NCBI GenBank assembly: GCA_034401795.1
Contig: CM067367.1
Location: 35,440,880 to 35,504,879 of the forward strand
Origin: Chaetoderma sp. LZ-2023a
Taxonomy: Eukaryota > Mollusca > Caudofoveata > Chaetodermatida > Chaetodermatidae
DNA: 64,000 bases
Direction of reading: 5' to 3'
How positions within the stretch are numbered: the first letter of the stretch is position 1; every line of letters starts with the position of its first letter. Under the pieces are notes generated by a model, which worked only from the letters and a program-made list of their open reading frames with translations, was not told where the DNA came from and searched no databases. Made by a program: the position numbers and the translations under genes. Of the stretch, positions 1-12,108 are shown piece by piece.

Positions 1-431
1 CAATTCGGTGTTTGTTGGATGTTGATGTGAATTTCTTATTTGCTGGTTTGATCGTTTGCATTCGACTACTATTGTGCCGCGCGCGCACACGTGCGCGCGT
101 GCGTGCGTGCGTGCCTACGTGTGTTTATCTGATAGTTTGTCAGATCGGAAAGCGTGGTATGTAGTTGTATGGCTTCAGGTAGTTTGCTTTCCCGTGCAGT
201 GGCAATGCAGGGATAAGATCTGTCACTCAAGTATACGATGTCATAATCAATTACGTAAATAATCCGGCAGGAAGGTTGAAATCGACAGTCACGAAGATGT
301 TAGAATTGTGTGTTTGTGATTAAGCTAAAATTTAATAAACATTCTGTTGAATTTTTCAAGTCAAATTAGTTTAAAAATATTCAACAACTTACCTGTATAG
401 ATAAGTTGAAACTTAAGTTCTGGGAATCTGT
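1..431. other. Unassigned left edge with a half hairpin arm
   Basis: No coding signal is visible. Positions 80-118 are an alternating purine-pyrimidine GC/GT tract. At about 340-396 there is an isolated right half of the family-1 hairpin (it contains TCAAATTAGTTT and ends ATTCAACAA), so the edge already lies in dispersed-repeat DNA. Confidence 0.5.
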
Positions 432-1150
432 TCTGTTCTGGGAACACGCTTAAAACGTGGACGGAGCTGAGCTAGACATGGGGCCGTCTATTGGCATCCT
501 GTCAACATTTCTACGCAAAAATCTGTTCCGTTAGTTCGGTCTTTTGTATATATGTTATTGCGATGGCTGAATTGTTTTTGTGGGTTGTTGCTAAATTATA
601 TGTCTTATTGATTTGTATTTGATTAGATACATGCTTTGCTTGGCTGATCTTAATATCTCGGCTCCCACTTAGACCCCGCATCCCATCCCTCTTAGTAAAT
701 GATTGCGCATACACAAAACACAGAATGAACTAAGCAAATGCATACCCAGAACCATTTAAAGGATAACTAACCTCATTTCATGATATCTATACAGATGATC
801 TAGTAGGCAACTCATAAACTATGTATGGAGTTTTAAGCTTTGTATCATCCCGTCAAAGAAAGATATTCAGGCTTTAGTAGCTAAATGTTGGTACAATTCT
901 ATACACTATGATGGCTGTCATGATTTACTTTTCAACCAATCAGAAAAAACCTGGCGTGTCTGCCTCGGTATATGCGCTCAGTCATAGAGGTGCCATCTAC
1001 AGCTTGACAATGTGGTATAAAAACAACCATACAGGCAAGCTGTTGAATAATTTGAAACTAATTTGACTGGAAGTTGTTGCTTCCTTAGGCAGGAACAACT
1101 TCCAGTCAAATTAGTTTCAAAATATTCAACAAGATGATTATTACATAAGA
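432..1150 (+). repeat. 0.7-kb dispersed repeat, copy 1
   Basis: Nearly identical to 19161-19863, in the same orientation. Both start at TTCTGGGAACACGCTTAAAA and run without large gaps to a family-1 hairpin. Both carry an inverted-CCAAT-type motif (CAACCAATCAG near 938) and a TATAAAA box near 1016, followed within about 20 bases by the hairpin at 1039-1133. No long reading frame spans it. The promoter-like arrangement and TG-type start could suit a solo LTR or a non-autonomous element, but I cannot find matching ends or a target duplication. Confidence 0.75.
1039..1133. repeat. Family-1 hairpin copy
   Basis: A near-perfect inverted repeat with arms of about 43 bases. The left arm begins GCTGTTGAATAATTTGAAAC and the right arm ends with the complementary TTTCAAAATATTCAACA. 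The loop region is CTTCCTTAGGCAGG. The same hairpin recurs at about 10612, 17300, 19769, 22389 and 27245. Confidence 0.85.
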
Positions 1151-2100
1151 AATAATGTAATGCATTGGCACTTACATGACATCACACACTTTCCCTACAT
1201 GAGACAACATGGCGGAGTTCACCGTTCAGCATTTACTTGATATTACAAAGCAGATAATTGCGATGCAGATACGGGAACGTGACATGATACGAATGATATG
1301 GAATCCCTAAACCATAATCTATTGGTACAATACAACATTTGAGATGAGATTAGCATCCCTTTAACAGATAACCTACAAGGCTATTATTATGAATTATCGA
1401 CAATTTTCAAGGTGAAAGACGTTGCTATTGGAACCAATACGCTCATTATCCGGCAAACCTTTCCACATTCGATCGAGGGTATAAAGCGCATACATACATG
1501 ATATTCGCGTTCTAAGGCCTACACGAATTAACCCAGTCACATATGTAGAATTATAGGAGAATTGATTTTCTTTTAAAAACTTCCCTTTTCCAAATTAACT
1601 GAGGTATATTTTGGCGTAACCTGTCATAGACAGCAACCGCTTATAGCAACATTGGGCGTAATAATGAATACTCGTAATCTATCTACCTGTTGTTTTCACA
1701 ATAATTGCATTGGTCCAAAGCAGTGAACTGGCGAAGGGGTTTTTACCAATCTTCCGTTAATACATACACAACAAAGGAAGACATATTTATGTTTCTGATT
1801 CGTGACAGACGTTTTCTCTGCAATGATTCAGCGTATTCGCTTCGGCCTTTCGATATCGTTTTCATGGCGGTAATTTTCCATTAACATTTTAAATATGCAA
1901 TCTAATACCTATCTATTGGTATTATTGCCAATAAATCTCGCGACACACGCACACTGACACACATATAGGCCTATTTAATATTAATTTGCCCGTTCTTCAC
2001 AGTCCGCATGCCACATAGGCCAGCGACTATTAATAATAGATATGATTACCTCTACGTTTTTCGAAGAAAAGTGGGGATTATGCCGTGCAACCCATGTGCA
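1151..2100. other. No feature recognised
   Basis: AT-rich sequence with no long reading frame, no clear repeat boundary and no RNA-gene signal. One TAGGCCTA palindrome lies at 1966-1973. Confidence 0.5.
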
Positions 2101-2168
<68 letters not shown>

Positions 2169-2170
2169 TG
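2101..2170. repeat. (TGCG)n microsatellite
   Basis: About 17 tandem copies of the tetranucleotide GCGT/TGCG. It gives spurious reading frames rich in ACVR or HART on the two strands. Shorter relatives occur near 13869-13890 and 18650-18676. Confidence 0.95.
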
Positions 2171-2425
2171 AAATTGATTGGAACGCAACTCCTCCGAAAT
2201 CGTTGTTTGGAATCCAACCAAATTTCGTATGGGTGTTGCCCATATGAGTGCGGGGTGCATGAGCACGTTTACATTTGGCTTCGCCCCGGGTGGGGTGGGG
2301 TGGGGGACGGCGGAGCAGTGGTCAAAAGGTCAAATTGATCTTAACACAACTTCTCCGAAATCATTGGACAGAATTCTAACAAATTTGAGATGCGAATCAC
2401 ACATATGATTGCGGAGTGCAAAGGG
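2171..2425 (+). repeat. Two units of a ~150-160 bp tandem/dispersed repeat
   Basis: Two diverged units begin at GCAACTCCTCCGAAA (2186) and ACAACTTCTCCGAAA (2347), 161 bases apart. Shared landmarks are GGA-ATTCAACCAAATTT, CCATATGAATGCGGAGTGCA and ACATTTGG-CCGCCCC, followed by a G-rich stretch. The same unit forms the larger array at 6840-7660. Confidence 0.8.
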
Positions 2426-3540
2426 ACATTTGGTCAATTCTCCAAAATGGAAACATTTAGATTTTTTTACCACTCTGTCTCTAAATATTTAATTCAAATG
2501 GATTTAATGACATTCATCCCATGGATCTCTCAGAGGCCTTTCATGGGCACGTTAGTTTGTTACTATATGATAAATATTAAGCGAGATATGCACATTTACT
2601 GTCAAAATAAGCCTTTTTCTGGCACGTAAATTTAAATTCCTTTATTTTAATAATGTGCCATTTATCTCTTTGTGTGATAGACATATGTTATGCACTATAT
2701 AAAGTGGATTTTTTGTATGAAATTTATTTATTTTTTATCACAAGTCAAAAGAATTGTGTCAATTTCAGTGGCTATATTTTAATAAATTTACTAAAAGTTC
2801 AAGGGAATTAGTGATCATCATCAACAAGGACTAACATCGTTTTGGCAAAAAAATTGTGTTGCTTACATACTACATTTCCATATCTGTATTTCAGATCTTA
2901 ATCAATTAAACGAATCAGAAATTCTTACCATAATATGCATGTTGCCCTGGTTTTCCACTAATTCCAGCTCAATGCAATGCATAATTACAACTAAAATCAA
3001 AATAAATTGAAATTAGTGTTGTTGCCCACAAACTCGTTGCCTACATGCACATCAACTACGCAAGACTCTGTGAAGTAAATCAATCTTGGTGAGTTTGTAC
3101 TACACACAGTCGAATTAAACATCAGCTGCAATATGCGTGTAGTTCCTAGGCAACATGTTATGTAAGCAACATCACCGAATCATAAGTTGGGGAATATTTC
3201 CCTTAAAAGTGTATCATAACATAGATACAGTCCAAATATACTCTCCAATGACTGTATGCATTAAAATAGATCATGTTATTGTTTTTATTAATCTGCGATA
3301 CAATCGCAGATTATTAAAATCACTCGGGATCTTTCCTCTTTCTTTCTTTATTCTTCGTTAAACACTTTGGACCGCATCTCCTCCTACAGTTTTCATGAAA
3401 TCAACTCGAAACCTGGTCAACTTCTGCTACTCAGCCCGGAATCATCTGCTATTGTTTTGGATCCGTTCAATAGTTTTTAAGCTACCCACCTTTGAGTGGG
3501 CAAAAAGGTTCCATAGGAAATGTATGGGGATTCTCATTAT
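2426..3540. other. No feature recognised
   Basis: AT-rich DNA. Short recurring phrases such as TTGCCTACA and ACTACAT also appear near 6100-6150, hinting at another old dispersed repeat, but I cannot set boundaries. A short inverted repeat (TAATCTGCGAT/ATCGCAGATTA) lies at about 3290-3315. Confidence 0.4.
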
Positions 3541-4300
3541 TGATCTATAAACTGCTACTACACACAGAGTTTTGATTGAATCACTACTGTACTTGGTCAT
3601 AGTGTTACCATTAGAGTTCAGGATGTGCTGATTGGTCTACAGGGCATGTGCCCAAGTGGAATGGTACTGCATGGGCGTAAAATCTACTAGTTTTCGTTTT
3701 TGGCAGAAATTAACTCTCTGTGACACCCTTGCACGTTTCTATCACCCCTGAATCCCAGGCCCAGGTGGAAGGGCACCACTGGGTTATCAAAATTATAATT
3801 CAATATTGACATTTGATCTACGACTATACCTAGAGTTTTGATCGGATCATTACCATACTTAGCCAGGATGTTACACTAGATGTCCTGAACGTGTTGACTC
3901 GTCTGCAAGGCACATGCCCAAGTTGAAGGGTACTCCCTGGGCATCAAAATTACCCGTTTTTGTGTTTGGCAGAAAAGAACTTCTCTTCATCGGACAAGGT
4001 CAATGGACACAGAAGATACCCTTGTCATCCTCTCACGTTTCCATCACCCCTGGATCCCAGAACTAGGTGGAAGGGTACCCCTTTGTTATCAAAATTATAA
4101 TTCAATATTGATATTTGAATTACGACTGCACCTAGAGTTTTGATCAGATCATTAACATACTTGGTCAGAATGTTACACTAAGAGTCCTGAAGGTATTCAC
4201 TCGTCTGCAAGGCACATGCCCAAGTTGAAGGGTACTTCTTGCGCATCAAAGTTACCAGTTTTCGTTTTTGCCAGAAATCAACTCCACTTGCTCAGAAATG
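3541..4300 (+). repeat. Three-unit diverged tandem repeat, period ~266-302 bp
   Basis: The landmark GAGTTTTGAT occurs at 3567, 3833 and 4135. Each is followed by ACTTGGTCA-like, GGCACATGCCCAAGTTGAA-like and CATCAAAATTACC-like blocks in the same order. Units differ by substitutions and small indels, so the array is old. No coding capacity. Confidence 0.8.
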
Positions 4301-4302
4301 TT

Positions 4303-4400
4303 CAATGGTCATGTAAGAAGAGGTTTTATACTATTCCATCGCAGATTTACAGTTACTTCAGTAAGTGTCTTCTAGTTATAATTGTATTCAATAATGTTCT
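4303..4400 (+). repeat. Dispersed repeat fragment, inverted partner of 28850-28955
   Basis: Contains TCGCAGATTTACAGTTACTT followed by CAGTAAGTGTCTTCTAGTTA. The reverse complement of 28850-28955 carries the same blocks and the preceding AGAAGAGG-TTTATACTATT in the same order, so these are two copies of one repeat in opposite orientation. Its function is unknown. Confidence 0.65.
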
Positions 4401-4905
<505 letters not shown>

Positions 4906-5039
4906 CACTGTAGATGATAAAAGGACTTACTTTCGGAAAGAAACGGCAAAACATTGGCATGCAGCAAGTACACTGCTACACTCACAATCGCCAGGTAATG
5001 AGAGAGATGTCTTACTCAGGAAACTGATCTGGTCATGAA

Positions 5040-5935
5040 ACTGTTGACGCGCATCACTAGAGAATATACTGAACTAGATGAAGGTGGCATTGAAGCGAAA
5101 GACAACAACACAAAAGAAGGTGTATTGGGTTCTGGGTGATGACAGAGTGGCCCTATTGAAAGTCTGCCAAATCAGCAATGGAATCGGAAATGTATAAGCC
5201 GCTTATTCACAAGTTTTGTCATGCAAATATGAAAGTTAAGTCGAGCTTATTGACCAGCACTCATCCAAAAGGGAAGAGGGCATCACACTTTCTCTCTTTC
5301 CTGGATATGATTTTGAAAATCAGTTGAAAGATCTTTGTGAAAAAGATAAATTAAACGGGACTCATGAACTTAATACATCACAAAATCATGATGGCAATCT
5401 TTCTTCAAAGACCAGACAATAATTTGATGCAGCTGAATAAGAAGAATGCCCTGCCGAGTGGTCGAATGAGCAGGTCAGAGACATACAACAATCTTGATGG
5501 GAAATTATTTCTGGAAGCCCAGATTATGGCATGTCGCTCTTCGATTTTTTGAAAGATTTGGCCAAACAGGTCCGAGCTGGTGTAGTGGATCCATCATTGC
5601 AAAATCTGTGCATGCTTCAGCAACATGTCTCACCCAAATCCCAAATTAAAAAGCTATGATTCAGTGCTTCGCCAACCCAGTTCTGTGCCAATAACACAGA
5701 TGGAGGTATATTGCCAAAAGTCTGTCATTCTAGAACAGTCATTGGCATTTTGTTAATGGCAGAATATTAACAATAACTTCAACGATTCAGTTATCAACAA
5801 TGTAATGCTGAAAGCTGTTGAGGTGAGGAAAATGAGCATAGAGACATCTTTGGCAGAGATTCAGGAATCCTAAACAAATGCAAGCTGTTTTAAAAGATGT
5901 TCCATGCACAGTCGAACGCGTGCATGTTGAAGATG
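5040..5935 (+). pseudogene. Possible decayed coding remnant, identity unknown
   Basis: Translating in shifting forward frames gives protein-like stretches broken by stops: a segment reading GITLSLFPGYDFENQLKDLC around 5280-5340, then DFLKDLAKQVRAGVVDPSLQ around 5545-5605. Base use here is less AT-rich than the flanks. No motif is recognisable and no frame stays open for more than about 60 codons. It could be an old transposon gene fragment. Confidence is low. Confidence 0.25.
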
Positions 5936-6839
5936 GGTTAATATAAAATTAATTTATATCACGAACACATTTCTTTTTAGTATTAGTGTAAGAATCGACA
6001 TAGAATGCCAGAAACTACAATGAGTTAAAGTAGTACTACAACATGTTCTAAAACCGTTATAGAATGTTGAAGTAATGGCTAGATAGTATACACAGGTACA
6101 ATGTTACCTACGAACTACATGTTGCCTACAAACCATATGCTAAAAGATGCGCATATCGTGTAGTACATACTTGTGACTGAGCACATTAAGACATGATAAA
6201 TAATATGTTAACGCGGTGTGATTTTATTTTCAATTTGAAAGTGTTTTGCGTATTTTTAAATCAAGATTATGTTTTATGTCTAATTCCATTTTAATACAAT
6301 CTAACTGCTATCATATTTCAAAACTTATTTGAGTGTGTAAAATTAGTTGTAGGGTAGCAATTTTTGCATTGAATACAACTAATAAAGTATGATGGGTAAA
6401 TAAACCAGTTGGATTCTATTTGATTTTCTTCTGAATAATTGTGTTCAGTGTCAGATTCTTTTACTCTGATTTGCCTACAAGCTACATTTTAAATCAGTAA
6501 ATAACATTTTTGAAATACAAACTCATGTCTTTATATAAAATGATTTAGAATCTACATTTATACTTGTGTGCGATAAGCAATGTGAGCTTTTGAAAAACAT
6601 TTCCTTATACAGTCTGGCGAAAATGACAGTGTTAGATATTAAAAATTGAATAAAAATCATCTAGGGAATTCAATCGCCCACAGAAAATTTGAAAAGTATA
6701 CAATTAAATCAATATTTGTTCTTTGTAAATCATTTATATATCTTTGAATGGTAAAGATGAATTAGACATATATTTTTATTTGCCAGTCTTTGCCAGTCTT
6801 CTCTACTATACATTATTCAGTGCGGTGTAGTACACCATT
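5936..6839. other. No feature recognised
   Basis: Strongly AT-rich DNA with no coding signal. The TTGCCTACAAACTACAT-type phrases near 6110-6150 echo 2990-3160. A C-run at about 6867 marks the start of the next repeat array. Confidence 0.4.
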
Positions 6840-7660
6840 GTGAATACAACTTTAAAACTTTATCAGCCCCCCCCCCCCCCCAACCCATCCCACCCCTGGA
6901 GTGCGATTTGAAAGTATACTGTGGCCACGTTAGGTTCCAATACACCAATGCGTCTAGTACATGTTTCCAACATATAATCCTGATCAAATATTCATGGAAT
7001 TTTAATAAGACAGTCAATTGCTCCCAAATTTGGAAAATCATTCATTCACATTTGGCTCCACCCACAGGGGTCAAAGGTAAAATTTTAACGTAAGGAAATT
7101 GATTGTAATGCAACTCCTCCGAAATTATTGGACGGAATTTAACCACATTTAATATGTGAGTTATCCATACGAATGTGGAGTGCAAGAGCACACTTAAATT
7201 TGGCCCCGTCCCCAAGGGGTGGAGTCAGGTGGGTCAAAATGTCAAGAAAGTGATTGTAGTGCAACTCCTCCGAAACTGTTGGACGGAATTCAAACCAAAT
7301 TTGGTATGCATGTTACCCATATGAATGCGGAGAGCAAGAGCACATTTACATTTGGCACCGCCCCAGGGGGCAAAACGTCAAATTGTTTGTATACAACTCC
7401 TCCGAAACCATTGGACGGAATTCAACCAATTTTGATATATGAGTCACCCATTTGATTGCGGAGTGCAAGAGGACATTTACATTTGGCTCCGCCTCCAGGG
7501 GGCGGGGAGGGTCAAAATGTCAAATTTTAACGTAAAAGATTGATTGTAAAAGCCCATTTATATTTGGCCCCGACCCGTGGGGTGGGGTCAAAATGTCAAG
7601 AAATTGACTGTAACGCAACTCTTCCGAAACCGTTGGATGGAAATCAACCAAATCTGATAT
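6840..7660 (+). repeat. Tandem array of the ~150 bp CTCCGAAA repeat
   Basis: At least four units share AACTCCTCCGAAA at 7112, 7262, 7394 and 7616, with GGACGGAATTCAACCA, CCCATATGAATGCGGAG and ACATTTGGC-CCGCCCC blocks in each. Spacing is irregular (150, 132 and 222 bases), consistent with deletions. A related two-unit copy lies at 2171-2425. No coding capacity. Confidence 0.8.
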
Positions 7661-8404
7661 GTTTAAGTACTGTTATAGAAGACATTTAGTACAGTTATTT
7701 AGTACATGGTATGTCAAAGCTGATGAAATTTGATAAATATTGTTACCCTTCACTTATGGCTGAGCATTCGATACACTTCCTAATTCGACGAGCATCGGTT
7801 ACGTTTTTCTGTCTATACATAATGTCCGTATCCATTGTATGATACGTCGGAATTGAGCGGCACATTTCTAACTAAGCTCCGCCCACATTATAGACGTGGT
7901 GGAATCAAAAGCTGAGTTTGCAGAATCCCAATGTAAAGTTAAACTATACTGATAGCCTTTTGAATATCTTGAAATTATTATTTTCAGTGACAGCGAAATT
8001 AGTTTCAATATATTCATCATGATGTTTATTAAATTGTAAACTGACAAAAAGACATATAATTCATACACCTTTGTGACGGGCCTGTCAAATTCGTGTTTGG
8101 CTTAGGTCATTTTGGTTTTGACGTCAGCTAACATGTGGCGTATTTTGATTATGACGTCAGATAATTGAGTGACAGATCGGATCCCTCAGTTGTATGACAC
8201 ATTCTACCAGAAGACCACCTAAAGAAGTATCAAAGCAGTTGCCATGAAACACAGGACATCACATAATGTCAGTTGTTATTATATTCTGGAATGTTTTCTT
8301 GGGCGGACACAATATGGTCTGGAGTGGGCGGTGAAATAACACGCGAGATTAAGTTATGTCCGTCACTGTGGTGGGTTTAGGTAGTACACAAACTTTGATT
8401 AGTT
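7661..8404. other. Degenerate family-1 MITE debris
   Basis: The block GAAATTAGTTTCAATATATTCA (7995-8016) followed by GTTTATTAAATTGTAAA matches the right arm and right flank of family 1. Two TGACGTCA palindromes follow (8119-8126 and 8152-8159) in the order seen in intact copies. The left half and termini are not recognisable. The rest has no feature. Confidence 0.5.
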
Positions 8405-8900
8405 CAGATACGAAATCCAATATGGCAGCCAAGTGGCATTCTTGAAAATAAATTTTTATGTATGATAACTACGTAAATTCAATCGAATTATTAAAAGCAT
8501 TGCAATTCCTTTGGGTATGTTACTGAGCAAACCTTTTTTTTATGCGTGTTAAATTCAATATGGCTGCCAGGCGGCTTTGTAGATTCTGTCTGGTTTCCGT
8601 GCAATAATTATTTGTAGCTTTAATCGAATGAATCAAACCTTTGCAACCCATTAGGTGCTGTGTGGAAGGATTCCTTTTTTAATTGAATTGGATTCAAGAT
8701 ACAAAATGGCTACCAGGCAACCATCTTGAAAACCAGTTTCGGTTGCACAACTCTGGTTCTGATATTGGGAGAATAGGTCTACCTATAAAATATGTCCAGA
8801 TGCGAAATCCAATATGGCAGCAGGAATCCTCGTGGAAATCAGCTTCTACGAAATCACGTTTTGTAGCATTGGCCAATTGTTTCAAAACTTAAGTTTTTAA
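8405..8900 (+). repeat. Diverged tandem repeat with CAATATGGC landmark
   Basis: Four imperfect units have the landmark CCAATATGGCAGCCA, or variants of it, at about 8419, 8556, 8702 and 8810, followed in most units by a CTTGAAAA/CTTTGTAG-type block and an AATCGAATTA-type block. Spacing of 110-150 bases is irregular. No coding signal. Confidence 0.55.
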
Positions 8901-9188
8901 ATTCATTGGGTGATATATTTGACGATCTCGATAAAGATTAAATCCAAATCGTCGTTTTGTACCATTACTTTTCCACGTAGGCCTACACATGATTGCTGTT
9001 CTCCGTCAAGCAGGTGAACATATGGCCCTTGGGTAATTTAACGTCAAGATCCGTAATTTATTCCGTTAAATTGTATGAGCTATCATGGAATCCCACACTA
9101 TATTTTCGAGTTATCCCGTAAACACGTTTCATCAAAACGTGGATTCATCGCAGCAAAATATGACACCTACTGAATATTAAGATGACCA

Positions 9189-9292
9189 AATGTTGCTGCT
9201 GTTGCTGCTGTTGCCGCCGCCACCGCCGTTGCCGCTGTCTCCACTGCTGCTGCTGCCGCCTCCGCCGCCGCCGCCGCCGCTGCTGCTGGCCT
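9189..9292. repeat. Interrupted (GCT)/(GCC) trinucleotide repeat
   Basis: An imperfect trinucleotide tract mixing GCTGTT, GCCGCC and CTGCTG. It yields Gln/Arg-rich translation on the reverse strand. I see no gene context. Confidence 0.85.
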
Positions 9293-9447
9293 ATTCGAAG
9301 CAAATACCGTCTTTCAGTTAAATTGTTCTTTTCAATGTGCATCAGAGGCTGATTATGATTGGAGATGGTCGGTCATATCATTTGCATGATATTTGGGCGG
9401 ACATAGCCTATCAAGGTTTACCTTGATGGTATTCTCAATTTCAGTTG

Positions 9448-9448
9448 C

Positions 9449-9479
<31 letters not shown>

Positions 9480-9490
9480 AACAACAACAC
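9448..9490. repeat. (GAC)n/(AAC)n trinucleotide repeat
   Basis: About ten tandem GAC/ACG units passing into ACA units. It produces a poly-Val run on the reverse strand inside a spurious 118-codon frame. Confidence 0.9.
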
Positions 9491-10442
9491 CTCTAGCAAC
9501 AGCAGTGCCGGGCCGTAACAATATCAGCGGCAGCGACATCAGTATGCTTAATAACAACAGAGCTCTACGTTGTGATCCCATGGTGTGATTTTCCACGGCA
9601 TCGATCTTCAGACGCAGCAGCCATTCGCTTGATATATTTCTAACGCTAACGTATATATTTCCTGTACCAAGGCCATACATTGGTATATACCGTGATCGAA
9701 ACTTTGAGGATGTATATGGTCTGTTTTGATTGCTATTCTGAGCGCGAGATTCTGAAGAACAAATAACGGGAAATTCCATTCTCTTGTTTAGTAGCAAATA
9801 TTGGTTTATATTTACATTCTTTGAGATATCGGATCCACGCGGCGGTCACGCGCTATGCCGACAGACACATGATGTAAACACTCCATTTATAGATCACCGC
9901 TAGGAACGAATAATTTAAGCATAGGCCTACTACAACTGGTCCGAGTCTGCTTTGGTCCTCAGCTGATAGTGACGGATATTTGGATGGGCATGACCAGCCC
10001 TGGGCTTATTGAGAGTGTGTAGGGTGGGTGGGGGGGGGCTGTGCAGGCTAAATGGGGCTAATCTAAATTCTCCCAGAAATAATCACCTGCATTTCTGGAG
10101 GTAAATATTGACATCCAGTTAGGTCTATAAGATATAAAGAAAATAGCCTACGTTTTAATATTTGTCCCTATCTCCCAATATCTGAGATGTGGGACAGCCA
10201 AGTCATGAACAAACTCATCACGGTGATAACACGCATATTTTAATTATCATGAAAATGATTGTAAATCATACATTACCTGTATCGATCATACAACTCAGTT
10301 ATATATACATACATGTGTTGGGTTCCGCATTTCAAAATGGGCGTATGTGAACCTTTCGCGCAGAAACATCTTTATTGATACCACCCAGGTCGATTCTTTG
10401 GAATCTTCCTCACTCAAAGGTGCAAGTTAAAGAGCACAATGC
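9491..10442. other. No feature recognised
   Basis: Mixed-composition DNA with a G-run at 10020-10037 and one TAGGCCTA palindrome at 9922-9929. No long open frame has credible composition. Confidence 0.4.
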
Positions 10443-10832
10443 ACCTTTCCAGAGTATCAATCATATGACGTCATATTTCAGCTCAGCGCGTGTATGAATA
10501 CGTCAGAATCATTACGTCACGGGTTCCATATCGACCGTCATCAAATCTCAAATAGTCCGACACGTTGTATGAATTGTATGTCTTTGTAATTCTTTGCTAT
10601 TTAATAGCCATGCTGTTGAATATTTCGAAACTAATTTGACTGGGCGCTGTTGCTGCCTTAGGCAGCAACAGCACCCAGTCAAATTAGTTTCAAAATATTC
10701 AACAGCTTATACCTGCGTATTTGTTTGGAAATTGATAGTCAGGGTGTTCAGAGATCGATCGATCTCAAAACGAGCGAGGTGTGAGTGGAGCTTAGCTAGA
10801 GATGGGCGGGGCATACCTAAAACCGGAAAGGT
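10443..10832 (-). mobile_element. Family-1 MITE, near full-length copy (390 bp)
   Basis: Bounded by short terminal inverted repeats, ACCTTTCC at 10443-10450 and GGAAAGGT at 10825-10832. In order it holds TGACGTCA (10466-10473), a CATCAA-rich segment, the central hairpin 10612-10706 (arms about 45 bases, loop at GCCTTAGGC), then a block with GATCGATCGATCT, GCTTAGCTAGAGATGGGCGG and GGCATACC. The 27121-27513 copy has the same parts in the opposite orientation and almost the same length (393 bp). No coding capacity. A non-autonomous DNA element is inferred from size, inverted ends and copy number; the helper transposase is unknown. Confidence 0.8.
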
Positions 10833-11010
10833 CCATTGATTCTGTCCCATCGTACTCTTACGGTAGTTTATGATTAGATTTAATTTGGGAAAAGATGGCT
10901 CTCCATTATAGTTGCTGAAAAACATAGCATTCGCCTCTGCTGCACCGCTCGACTAAGTTGGCTTCAACGTGTGTATTTGATGATTGCTTTGCTGGTGCTT
11001 TGAGAATGGA

Positions 11011-11330
11011 GGATACCAGTTTATTCATCAATCATATGACGTCATAATCAACTATGTGGCGTGTAGGCCGACGCTATAATCAATTACGGCACGAATGACG
11101 TAACTAAGTTCGTCACAAACGATTAATTGATGACGGACTAGACGTTGTTGACCCGGCGCTGTTCAGCAATAGCACCCAGTAAAATTAGGTTCAAAATATT
11201 CAACAGCTTATCGGTAAAGTTTTCGAAATTGATAGTCATTGAGTACAGGGATCGATCTATCCCGACACGGGCGAAGTGTGGGTGGACCTTGGCTAAAGAT
11301 GGGCGATGGATAGCTATAACTGGATTCCTG
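11011..11330 (-). mobile_element. Family-1 MITE, degenerate copy
   Basis: TGACGTCA at 11037-11044, then about 100 bases with reduced similarity, a truncated hairpin whose right arm is 11157-11207 (CAATAGCACCCAGT ... ATTCAACAGC), and the terminal block with GATCGATCTATCCC and TTGGCTAAAGATGGGCGATG. The left hairpin arm and the outer terminal repeats are lost or unrecognisable. Same orientation as the copy ending 180 bases upstream. Confidence 0.7.
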
Positions 11331-12108
11331 TGAGTTAAACATATAGGCGTGAACTACACAACATCTGACTCCGTACTTTTTCCAGGTCATGTGGGTAGTA
11401 TGGTACAGAGGACGGGAGAGTTTCAGCACACGCACAAAGACACGCACAAGAACACATAACTGACCACACGATTCATAAACAGACATATACCACATGCGCA
11501 CCAGGATACGGAATATCCACAGCACAATCCAGGACAGAACTGGATATACACACACGCCCATAAAGGAGCGCACAGAGGACCCCAGACACGCGCACACAGG
11601 ACAGCCACATCACATGCATCAATAAATGAACAAGCCACGCCCACAGATAAGCACACACGTGAACTAGCATACATCGACAGTGACACACACCGCCATTGAC
11701 TTACATACACTACTACGGATTATATACACACCCGGCTTATACGAAAGAGGATTTTGAATATATTGTGTCCATACTTTATTGTTGTAGTTAATCTAGTAAT
11801 ACGTACTGTATATACTGAACGTGTTGTCACGGATCAGGTGCACTGTTTGTTACCAAGGTTTGTGACTATGGACTGACGTCACATGTTTCGAATAGAACAT
11901 GGGACGGCAGTCAGTTGCAGTTTGGCGTTGGGCATGGTCACTTGTTGTTTTGGATAGTTGGTCCCACTCCACAACTTGAATATCAAACTGTGGATTGTGG
12001 CTAACTGTGCAAACGAGCCAGTGACAGTGTCCCAGCGTAAGTTGTATATTAATAAAGTATTACCGTAACTATAAAGACGCGTATGTGTTATCCCACCGGT
12101 CAGATGAA
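11331..12108. other. CA-rich DNA, no gene recognised
   Basis: 11425-11710 is rich in CACAC/GCACAC on the forward strand and gives Cys/Val-rich reverse-strand frames of 70-130 codons with no sign of selection. TGACGTCA lies at 11874-11881. An AATAAAG stretch near 12050 could be a polyadenylation signal, but nothing upstream supports a gene. Confidence 0.4.

Noticed and set aside
1981..2338. HARTHART and ACVRACVR frames on both strands
   Set aside because: Products of the (TGCG)n microsatellite.
11208..11710. Overlapping Cys/Val-rich reverse-strand frames (up to 129 codons)
   Set aside because: They follow the CA-rich composition; three overlapping frames look equally plausible and none has a motif.
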